Shown here one piece after another: positions 33,909-43,000 of a stretch of DNA of 64,000 nucleotides (positions are counted from its first letter, which is position 1; every line of letters starts with the position of its first letter). The notes under the pieces were generated by a model. The model had not been told where the DNA came from. It did no database searches and saw nothing but the letters and a program-made list of their open reading frames with translations. The stretch lies in assembly GCA_037042185.1 (NCBI GenBank), contig JAXQJY010000024.1:558001-622000 (forward strand), given 5' to 3'. The stretch is from Sordariomycetes sp. S80-01Y (taxonomy: Eukaryota; Ascomycota; Sordariomycetes). Made by a program: the position numbers and the translations under genes.

Positions 33909-34538
33909 GGCTAATAGAGAAGCGACTTCTAACATGAAGAGATCGACAACGGGTTCTGTTTGTCAAAGAAGAGTACGAACGAATTGACGAGACGGTTGGT
34001 TGGTAAGGATGCTACTTCTATTATGCGTGTCCGTATCTGGAGGCTTGTTTAAGATGCGATTAAATCCAAATATGACCGGTCTTTTTATAGGTACAATCTT
34101 TCCCTTGCCTCACAAATTTCCCCTCTTCAAGCCTACCCATAACTCAAGCCGTGAGTACGGTATTTCTAGGACAGAATACTCAATTGCTACTCTGTGGCAG
34201 GAGACTCCGAGTTGTGGATACTGATCCAGCCAATCGCTGTACAAGGAAAGTCCAAACTCTAAGTTTGGCGAAGATTATCCTTGTCAGTGAGGATCACCCA
34301 CTACGCGTACGTATGGGAACGAGCGTTCAGTGGCTGCACGGGATTTGAAACCAGCTTAAAGAGTGAGTCATTTCAACGCTCACCCCAGTGCCTGCCATTC
34401 TGAGTATAAAGTACAAAACTCACATTAGTCCTTTGACCGTCACGAAGTTCTGATAAACCTTGTCTAATTCTCATGGGAAGAACATCTCCTTGTTTATCCA
34501 CCTTCTGTCAACATTCACTGTTACATGATTAAACCATC
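33909..34538. promoter_or_regulatory. Bidirectional promoter, RidA and dehydratase
   Basis: 630 bases between two divergent starts. On the minus strand a TATA box (CTATAAAA) lies at 34082-34089, ~175 bases before the RidA ATG. On the plus strand a TATA box (TATAAAGT) lies at 34405-34412, ~127 bases before the dehydratase ATG. A CCAAT box sits between them at ~34230-34234. The two core promoters are thus back to back with ~315 bases of shared upstream sequence, which would allow joint control. No regulator site could be assigned. Confidence 0.6.
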
Positions 34539-35510
34539 ATGCCGACATTTCACGAGATTGCTGCAGCTTCAGTGCAGGCCAGGGACCGAATCCGCCAGCA
34601 CATTTACCAAACACCTCTTCTACCTGCCAAGCGAGTAGGTCAAGACTTCAGCGCGAAAGTTCTTTTCAAAGCGGAAAACTTTCAACTCACGGGATCTTTC
34701 AAAGTTCGAGGCGCCATGTCCAAGTTGTCAGCCCAAACAAAAGGCGCCTTGATCACCGCTTCATCTGGAAACCACGGCATCGGCAGTGCCCTGGCATCAC
34801 AAACTTTGTCCAGGAAGCTTACTGTCGTTCTTCCAGAGACAGTAATTCCTGCAAAGCTAGACAAGATTAAGTCATATGGTGTAGACGTGATCTTGCACGG
34901 CGCGGAGACGGGTCTGGCTGAGCAATACGCGCAACAGCTTGCTTCCTCAGGCTCTTATACCTATGTCTCACCATATAACGATCCCGACATCATAGCTGGT
35001 CAAGGAACAATCGGTCTTGAGCTGCTCGAGCAGTGTGACCATATTGACAACATTTTTATCTCTATGGGCGGCGGCGGTCTCATCAGTGGTATTGGATCCG
35101 TCCTCAAAGCCTCCAAGCCTCAGATCAAAGTTTACGGTGTTTCCGCTACCAACTCGAAGGCTCTTGCTGCTTCAATGACTGTGGGCCACGTGGTTGAAAC
35201 AGAGCACCTTCCTACTATAGCTGAGGCTGTAGCGGGCGGTATCGACGAAGATTCGATTACTCTTGGATTGGCGAATGAGGTTGTGGACGAGGTAATTGAG
35301 TGTAGCGAAAGCGAGATTATCGAAGGTTTGAGGATGCTTGCCTCATCTGAGAGCATGATTGTCGAAGGATCTGCAGCATTGGCCCTTGCTGGTTTCAACA
35401 AAATCGCTCCGAAACTTGGTGGGCAAACCAATGTTGTTCTTTTATGCGGATCAAATTATGATCAAGAAGCGACCCATAAGATCATCTTTGACACCGCTGG
35501 ATCTGCTTGA
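34539..35510 (+). CDS. PLP-dependent serine/threonine dehydratase (fold type II)
   Basis: Single exon, 323 residues, ATG at 34539. The PLP lysine is K55 in LTGSFKVRGA, the substrate loop is ASSGNHG (residues ~74-80), and the phosphate-binding glycine loop is SMGGGGLISG at ~174-183. There is no C-terminal ACT regulatory domain, so it matches catabolic threonine/serine ammonia-lyases and eukaryotic serine racemase rather than biosynthetic Ilv1. These enzymes release 2-aminoacrylate or 2-aminocrotonate, the substrates of RidA, whose gene shares the promoter. Serine racemase or hydroxyaspartate dehydratase activity cannot be excluded by eye. No targeting peptide is seen. A Zn2Cys6 regulator gene lies 465 bases downstream on the other strand. 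Confidence 0.93.
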   Translation: MPTFHEIAAASVQARDRIRQHIYQTPLLPAKRVGQDFSAKVLFKAENFQLTGSFKVRGAMSKLSAQTKGALITASSGNHGIGSALASQTLSRKLTVVLPETVIPAKLDKIKSYGVDVILHGAETGLAEQYAQQLASSGSYTYVSPYNDPDIIAGQGTIGLELLEQCDHIDNIFISMGGGGLISGIGSVLKASKPQIKVYGVSATNSKALAASMTVGHVVETEHLPTIAEAVAGGIDEDSITLGLANEVVDEVIECSESEIIEGLRMLASSESMIVEGSAALALAGFNKIAPKLGGQTNVVLLCGSNYDQEATHKIIFDTAGSA

Positions 35511-35975
35511 TCCTATTTTGAGGTTTAGCTAGACAATGAAAATTCCAGCGTTTTGATTTCCTCTTGGTAATGAGTCGTGATGACGCTGGGAGCCACGAAA
35601 TTGGCATAAGTTCGCAGACTCCAGACACCGCAACTCAAGCTGCCCAAGGTGGTCCCCAATGCATTTCACTATCCCTCTCTAGTTCATTCAGGGCGCAGGA
35701 AGTTACAAAGTATCTTCGAGCTCGGTTTGCCGCGCCTGGTTAGCCCCGATCTATCGCGTTGCAAGTTCTCGGAGTCTCCTGCCTTGGAAAGTGTCGCTTT
35801 TCGCCATGTGCAAGAACCGGGAGCTTCTTTTTCAGATGCGACAGAACAGAGCAAACCACACGCTTGACTGGCTTCAACTGTCATAGCTTGCCGAGAGATC
35901 ATCTACTGAAGCCTGGGTTTTGCGCTTGATTCTGAGGCCATACGTAAATGCCGTTGTCACACTGTGACCAGAGCC
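35511..35975. other. Convergent intergenic region
   Basis: 465 bases between the stop codons of the dehydratase and the Zn2Cys6 regulator. It should hold both terminators. No coding region, strong hairpin or repeat seen. Confidence 0.4.
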
Positions 35976-38134
35976 TCATGTCGGCAACACACATGTCCCG
36001 ACACTCTTGTAGGCTCTAGTCCAGTCCATATCTACCCCATATTCCTCAGCTTGATCGAGTGTCTCCCATATCTGCTGCACAACTTCCCACTGTTTCTCAA
36101 TGTTTGCAATCCTATAGGACAGCATGTGTTCCCACCATTTTCGCCAGGAATCGCGCTTGTCTTTGAGAATATTGCAAGAAGCAATAAACCCAGGCCAGGT
36201 GATTGGGGCCAGAGATTCTCTTTGCTGCATCGCTCCCCATTTAAGCTTTACGTCCTCAGCAGCGCGCGAGTGTTGCATCACAAGGTCGGTTTCTTGGACG
36301 AGGTCGATCGGCTCGACGCCTTGTATGCGAGTGTAGTAGTAAATGAGGGCAGCAGCGTGCCAAGCTTTTGCCTGATGAGTCAGAATCAAGAAGCCAAGTT
36401 CATCTCTGTGAGGTATTGACTTGACGCTCTCGCCTTCGAATTGCCACGACTGCAGCTTGTTGCCCACTTCCTCGCACGCTTCCGCGAATTCATCAGGAAT
36501 CTCGTCTTCTTTGTTTTGACGGAAGTGAGCTAGATGCTCGGCAAGGCGGCAAGTCTGGTTTATTGCCGCAGCAAGGGCAGGCGTCGTGCCGTACAAATAC
36601 TCGTAACAGCTACTGGACGCTATGATACTGTCCTCCGCTACAACGCGCCGGTCATTTTGGCCAGTCCATTGCAGTGAAGAGGGCTGAAATGACAAGGTTC
36701 GAGATAGCATGGCCAAGAAAGCGCCTATTTCGTTGAGTTGTTTCGTTGAGCGGCTGAGGAGCTTCCATTTACTTCGAGATCTGCGTAGCTGAGAAGCTGC
36801 GTCGATATGAAAGCGAAAGTCATCACCGTCGCCGGATAGAACCTGTCATCTGTCAGAGTCCGGGCCGATGAATCACAAGAGAGCGGGAAATTTACGCCGA
36901 TCGTGACAAAAGACAATATCGTCATCGTCAAGACCTGGTAATTTGCCTCGGGCGCACCTTGTTGGACGGCATCTTGCAACGACTGCATGGCATGGTACCG
37001 GTACTTGGCGCCTATTTCCCGATATCTGGTTTGCCGCTGATCGCAATACCAGCGGTGGTAGGCTGCAGAAGCTAGTAGTGACTGATACAGCGAGTTGTAT
37101 GCCATTTCTATTGGAGACTTCGCACTGGTCTCTCGTTTCAGTATCCCTTCAATCGCTGTAGATAGATAGAGACGTCGGTAAGGGTTTTCTGAATGGTCAA
37201 CTGGGATTACAAGGCCAGCAACGTGAACGTTATAGTGGCTCATCAAAGCGTCAATCTCCGGGTTTTGAAACAGACTCAGGTTGATTGCCTTGGGGATGCC
37301 GCAGTTCCCACGGAACTGAGCCATAGCCATTTCTCCAGCCAACGGTTCCCGGTCATCACCTTCTGGGCAGGGCATCACATCCGATTCTTTACTCGGTAGG
37401 TCCACCCTCAATGCTGCATCTCCCATGAAGCATGCGTCCATGGGTAGGTTCTCGATTTCGGGCAAGACCAAAGGTAATGAACGAGATGCATCAAATGACA
37501 AGAAGTCTATGTCGAGAATCGGAGTCAGTCCAGTTGATTGTGGTAGTGGAGAGGTAGCCTCGTGGATTGCAGATTGCTGTAACCATGATGATTCCAGCTC
37601 CGTTGGGGGTGCAGTTGCTGAGGAGGAGCGCTCTGGCAGCGTGATCGGCGCATTCGCTCGCAGAGGATTACTATTTGCTGTCAGAAAGGCAGAGAATGGG
37701 CCGTAACGAGATGACTGCATGCTTTCGGCATTTTTATCAATCAGTGAGAGCAAGTCGTCGATTTTCTCAGTCTCGTAGACGTGTTCACTTCGATCTCAAG
37801 CACAGTCAGCCTGTACTACGCAAAGACACATCGAGGCTCTCACTCCGATACATACCGAGCTTCATACTCCTACGCCCTGGAATGCCACGGCTCTCCCGAG
37901 TATCTGATAGAGGGTCCGATACCCATTGCAGCCTTATTCCGTAGCCGCCACAAGAGATGCCTCTCTTTTCACAGTTTCTACAGGCAATTGGGCGTTCATC
38001 ACACCTGACTTTGCGGGCTTTGCACGTCCAACACCTTCAGGGATAGACAGTCAGTCAGCAGCCAACAACCAACCAGAAGGGAAATAAGCGTACCCGGTAA
38101 AGGTCATAGGACGTGACGGTGTTCGCCTCGGCAT
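35976..38134 (-). CDS. Zn2Cys6 transcription factor with fungal-specific C-terminal domain
   Basis: Four exons: 38094-38134, 37856-38034, 36896-37794 and 35976-36842; introns of 59, 61 and 53 bp; 661 residues. The ATG at 38134 gives MPRRTPSRPM; a second in-frame ATG at 38107 also works. Intron 1 falls just before the zinc cluster, which reads CWTCKARKVRC then CRNCEKRGISC: cysteines 15, 18, 25, 32, 35 and 42, spacing C2C6C6C2C6C. Intron 2 has a CTGAC branch eight bases before its TTGAG acceptor. The central region holds the fungal trans-activation domain family typical of Arg81-like regulators (SGDGDDFRFHIDAA at the exon 3/4 join, AFLAMLSRTLSFQ, AKAWHAAALIYYYTRIQ). Such proteins bind CGG half-sites as dimers. 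Its place beside RidA and the dehydratase suggests, but does not prove, that it controls amino-acid catabolism. Confidence 0.9.
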
Positions 38135-39295
38135 GGCCGTTTAATTACGGTCGCTCGATTGTACCACTACAGTATTTAGGCGAATAGAATGGGGATGTAG
38201 AGGTCAACATCGATTTTGCCCGCTTCGGGTAGCCCGTCCGCTTATAGTTGCTGCCTGAGGCAATCATAGCATTGGGTATGAGTGGTCTAGGGTATCTAAA
38301 CCAAGGATGGTCCAACTCAGCGCCTGAAACATCTTGTATAAACCAATCATATATACTTCCTTGTTAAGCCTGGCAGATCGCAACCACTGCTTAGCGTGGA
38401 AGGAAGCATTTAATACATGGATGAATTTAGGTACTCTAGTAGAATTAGCCAAGGCTTCAATGCTTGGAAAGCTCTCCATTTTCGACGGTAGTCAGGGCTG
38501 AACAGAGCCCATACGAAGCTCGCTGCGTAGGTATGGCCCAAAAGCTGGTCATCTTTCGACCTTTGCGCTAAGAAAACCCTTCTCTCGCTTTCTTTCTGAC
38601 CTCAATCTTGGACAAGGTATTCTTCGGTGCACAACTGGGCACAGCCCACGAGCCTCGAATCCAACGGCTCCTCTGTCACGCAGGCTCTGATATCTCAGAG
38701 CGCTAGTCGTGCTGTTCGGCGCTTGAATGGTAGTATTGTGCAGCAATTTTAGCATGGAAAGTCAAAGTAGACTGAAAGAAACCATAAATTAGAGACTGCC
38801 GGGGACCACCCTATCTGAATGGCTCTGGAGACTGAACACTAACAGCATGCATCATCTCTGTCAAATCCATGACCAGTAATAGGCGCATGGCGGCCCTAGC
38901 TCATGTAGAGGAAAATAATTTACGAGATTATAGTCGGTCACCTCAAAGCGATGAACGTTCTTGTTTGTCGAAGCGAACATCTTTGCTCCCACCTGTGCGA
39001 GCCGTCTTTCACTCCTGTTTCCAAGGTCACGCCATAATACGCTTTGAGATCCCGAGTACCGTACACTCAATTATTCACAGTCCATATAGCTCACTCCATG
39101 CCAAGATTAACAACTTGTGACGAAACGAGGCGAGAATGCCGAACAGATGAAAAAATGGACCAAGGTGCGTCCTTTGGCTGTTCCGGTCTCCTTTCTTCCT
39201 TTCCGCGAAATCACTTCTTTGTACCTCTTCCAGACGTTTCGAAGGTCTCTAAGAATTTCATTCCATTGTGTTCCTCCAGACCTTCTGGTCTTTCT

Positions 39296-39649
39296 TCATC
39301 TCTTCTTCGGGAAGGTCCCAGCAGGCAGAACCATTCGAGACGCAGTTATACCACGGCGACGCAGATGTAGAGGTTTGACGTTGCTCTTAACCCCCTCTCC
39401 CCTCTTCTTCCCAGCCGAAGAGGCAAGGCTAATCATGCGCTGCGCGGCGATGCGCTGGGTGAGCAGCATCGCTGGTCTGACACGAACGCGTGTACTTCTG
39501 GTGGAGGCTTGATTACTAGACGGATTTCGAGCCGTCTCAGCATCGCCGTGGATGAGATAGCTATCGGGCGATGCATTCTTCATGGGCTTCCGACGTTCGG
39601 TGTTGAGAGCTGGAGGGCAGGATCGGGAGCGTGTGCGGTCGGCAGACAT
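39296..39649 (-). CDS. Possible small basic protein, 117 residues
   Basis: An ATG-to-stop frame in the gene-poor island with coding-like third-base bias (many C/G-ending codons in its first 50). The protein is Arg/Ser-rich and basic (MSADRTRSRS, STRSTRVRVRPAM, GKKRGEGVK), with no signal peptide or known domain. An A+T-rich TATA-like stretch (ttttaataaag) lies ~65 bases upstream. It may be a lineage-specific gene or chance; evidence is weak. Confidence 0.25.
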   Translation of the reverse strand: MSADRTRSRSCPPALNTERRKPMKNASPDSYLIHGDAETARNPSSNQASTRSTRVRVRPAMLLTQRIAAQRMISLASSAGKKRGEGVKSNVKPLHLRRRGITASRMVLPAGTFPKKR

Positions 39650-40955
39650 CGTAGCTGAGGAAAATCTGATTGCTACTTGCTTGTTGTCAGTTTCAAAATA
39701 CAGGCAACCTCTTTATTAAAAGGGGAAAGCTCGAGTAGTGACTAGCCTTGCTGTTCTGAAAATGAGCTGCGTGACGCCAGAGTTTGACGACGGATGCTTT
39801 CAAATCCTGGTTGACAGTACAGTGATGCCACGGCAGAGTGCTACAAAGCATCAGTTAGAAGCAATGCTCTGATTCGGTGGGCTGAGTATCAAGACTGAAA
39901 ATATATAGCAGAGGAAACGGAAAAGTTGAACGGAGAATGTTGGCGGGCTGGGAAAGAACACAGATTCATAGAACCTGGTCAGTGTTCGACGATCCAGAAA
40001 CGAACATAAAGTATTGAGAAGAACGAGAGTACCTAACAGAAAGGCCACCTTCTTCCAGAGAGACAAAAGTATCCAAGGGACAGTGACTCAGGGTTACTTT
40101 GTCCAATCGCGAAGGAAGTCGTAGGTTGGGTATCGAAATAGTCGTTCTGAATGGTTTCACGGTGTGCTCCAGCTCGAGAAATATGTAAACAGCGCTGTCG
40201 GATCGAGCTTTGCCAAACGTAGAGGTGCCAGACGATGAATTTGTGGACGTAGACTGGCATGTTGGAGGTTGGAGGGTTGGCCACGACTCTTCAGACTGAG
40301 GGGGTATGTCTGTGAGCTAGGGGCAGCTCTTCAGCGTCACGGTGACCGCTTCCCACCAGCGACAGCTGGTAACGGTTGGCCGCACTCAAGGGCATTTGTT
40401 AGCTACAGAAAGGCTTTCAGGAATGAAGACTGTCACCACGTTCCTTTGGATTAATTGCTGCCAATTCTACAGACCTGTTTCTCTCGTCGCCTTGCTCGTA
40501 GTCCCTCGGTGATCTTTGACTCTGGCGATCGACCTGCTCGGTACCTGATGGGTCACATTTTTTCCAAAGACATACGTGACCTCGAAGTTTCCATAACTAT
40601 TGCACGAGGGTTGGGGCTTGGGTCGGGTTCCATTTGACGCGCTGAGGTACAGGAGTCGAAGACCATTAGCACTATTTCGAGAAGGAAACCGTCATTGCAC
40701 GTTGTGGTGGCTCAGAAAGAACTTCAGGGAGCTGGAAATAATCCTCGATAACTAAGTATTCAGTATAAGTGAAGCATTCTCGAAAGGCCAGCGCCCCTGG
40801 CCGCCGCACTCACGTTGTTGTGACCCGATGGATATTGCTGCTCGCTGGTCACCGGACGGCCCCATGTCAGCAGAACGATGACGCGTATTTAAAGAGATCG
40901 AAAACTATAAGACTCAAATTGGGGATAATTCCAACCTCCGGAGCATGATTTGGAT

Positions 40956-41060
40956 AGTCTGGTGCGGTGTGGTGGTTGGCCTAATCCAATCTGCTGGCTG
41001 GCTACTCTCAAAAAGCGGGAGGATCGCATGGAGACAACCTTGAGCTCACCACACCAGACT
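40956..41060. repeat. Imperfect inverted repeat
   Basis: The left arm agtctggtg (40956-40964) followed by gtggtg pairs with caccac and caccagact (41047-41060). The right arm is continuous; the left has a four-base insert between its halves. The loop is about 70-80 bases. A TATA-like plus-strand signal (tatttaaag) lies just before, near 40888-40896, so it could fold in a transcript. Confidence 0.45.
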
Positions 41061-41339
41061 CGCAAATTGATTGCAATTGCAACAGCAAACGACATAGGAT
41101 CTTCAGAGCATCAAGCTCCATTTGGGAGAGCACACAGGCTATGACGGTCTGGTGGTCTCCCATGATTGCTCCTCCTTTCAGTGTCACCAGTATCTTCCAG
41201 CCAGCCCATCACCCCACCTGATCGCCGTCAAACCTCGACCTCAGAGCCCGCACGGTGGCTTCAACCAGCAAATACAGAGAGCAGCAACATGAGGAGGCAA
41301 CTGATCGACGTCACAGAGGAGAAGAAATCCTCTTCGAGA

Positions 41340-41640
41340 CCCAGCATCAAGCCGAGACCTCAATGAGAAAAAAGAAGGTTGTCCCAAAAAATATCCCGCG
41401 TAGGGCGCTGCTCCCGTTGCCTACCGTGGAGAGAACGCGCCCAAGTCATTCACAGATGGTGCAGTTCTGGAAGACTTGCCTGCCAGATAAACTTGATCTT
41501 CTGACAAGCGCGGGGCTACCCGGACCCCCCTGATGGGGAAGTCAGAGGGGGCGCGGCAGACCAGAGTCCCCGGGGTATGAAGAAGAAAGGAAAGAGAAAA
41601 GTGAAAGGGGGAGGGAAGCTCTTTTATAGCGTAACTGCGA
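41340..41640 (-). repeat. Island repeat unit 1 (diverged)
   Basis: Read on the minus strand: a TATA box, a long pyrimidine run, then gaagatcaagtttatctgg, a stretch ending agaactgcacc, and later gggatattttttggga. The same order of blocks occurs in units 2 and 3. Similarity was judged by eye only. Confidence 0.3.
41621..41629 (-). promoter_or_regulatory. TATA box with pyrimidine-rich initiator, minus strand
   Basis: CTATAAAAG on the minus strand, followed by ~40 bases of nearly pure C/T and then a C+G-rich leader. This is the arrangement of strong fungal promoters, yet no recognisable coding region lies downstream toward 40900. Confidence 0.5.
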
Positions 41641-41929
41641 AGGCCTGGATCAGCCAGTGGCATAACCACTCACCGCCCACCACCACCACTCGGCCCATGG
41701 AAGCTGATTGAAAGAATACGACGGATGAGCTGCACTTTGGGTAGTGAGGGAGACGTGTGACGTATGAGTGTGATGTGCGCAGAGTTTGAAAAGGAGTGCA
41801 AACGAGGGGGTGAAGGAGCACCTTGCGCTCGCATAGCCTTTTCTCGGTGATACGCGCTCAGTCTAAACTACGAGAGTCTCTTCTTCACTTCATCGCACTA
41901 GGCGATGAATGCAATGAAAAGAGAACGAG

Positions 41930-42130
41930 TCTGAGACAAAACCCCATGAAGAAACCAAAAAATGTGCCCATCCCACCCGACGAGGTCGGGAAAGACAGAA
42001 GAATCAGAGCTGCGTTGTGCAATGCAGTCTGCCTTCTGGGACAAGGAGGATCTTGAGCTTCCCTGCCCTGAACAAGTTACATGGAGAGAAGAAGAAGAAG
42101 GGAAAGAGTTGAGGCTGGTCTGTCGAGCTT
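41930..42130 (-). repeat. Island repeat unit 2 (diverged)
   Basis: Minus strand: pyrimidine run, then ggaagctcaagatcctcc, then ctgcattgcacaacgcag, then gggcacattttttggtttc. It shares ggaagctcaagat plus flanking matches with unit 3 and the block order with unit 1. It is part of a 100-codon minus frame (42004-42303) of unknown content. Confidence 0.35.
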
Positions 42131-42814
42131 AAGTAGTAGCTGAAGTGGTCCGTGCGCTCTGGCTGATTTGCGATTATGCGTTTATGGTGCACATGGCCTA
42201 GAGAGACAGCTGTGATAGCACCTCTTAGGCCTGAGGGGCTTTCAAATTTCCGGTGGTTGGAAGGGGAACCGCGAGGGTGACCGGTGTTGCTGCCAGTGGA
42301 CATCTTGAGGGGGAGTGGCCTAGGGGACGCCGCGTCGAAGATACTCTGAATGGGAAAATGACTGAGGATCACCAGACTACTGTCTCATTGATAATATATA
42401 ACCTCTTTCTTTAGGGGATCTCTATAGGTGCTTTCATCGGCATGCGCTCAACTTTGCAACACTTCGCGTCTTACGAACAGAATCGAGGGCATTGGAATTC
42501 GGAAAGACGAAACAAGTGGTCAGGTATAGTATCTTTGAGGATCTTCAAAGGTGGTGGCCAGATTAGGTGTTTACTTCTGTCGTCCAGACCGATTCCAGTG
42601 CCTACCTCCCTTTTCCGGCCAGCCAGTCACTAGCGAATGAGAAAATAGGAGCACATGCATAATTTTCCCTATTCCTGACTTCTCACGCGTCGATTTGCCA
42701 TTGGCCGATCAAGATTGGCTCTCGAAGGCTTGCTGATTTGATTGATCGGGCTGATCTGATCACCTGACGCTAGGCACCCGAGAGCTACTTAACCAAGAGC
42801 TCCCTCGTCAGCTT

Positions 42815-43000
42815 GACTTCCTTTTTCTTTTCTTCTTTCTTCACAGAGGGTTCAAACTCGCCCTCGCCTGGCCCGTGGAAGCTCAAGATTCTCCATTGGC
42901 ACTTGAGGTCTCTTTTGCATTGCACTCACGCATTCGAGGCCCGGGTCGATGCCCCTTCGGGGACGAGCAGGCACAAATTTTATTCCATTGCTCTGTCCAG
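42815..43000 (+). repeat. Island repeat unit 3 (diverged, opposite strand)
   Basis: Plus strand: pyrimidine run (42820-42845), then ggaagctcaagattctcc (~42877-42894), then tgcattgcactcacgca, then ggcacaaattttatt. It matches unit 2 in order and in several 9-13 base blocks, but in inverted orientation. Confidence 0.35.

Noticed and set aside
36350-36430. Possible extra intron in the Zn2Cys6 gene (donor near GTCAAT, acceptor CATCAG)
   Set aside because: It has a branch-like CTGAC, but removing its 49 bases breaks the frame into AKAWHAAALIYYY.
38264-38479. 71-codon minus frame that reads like a protein fragment
   Set aside because: Too short and unmatched to call a gene remnant by eye.
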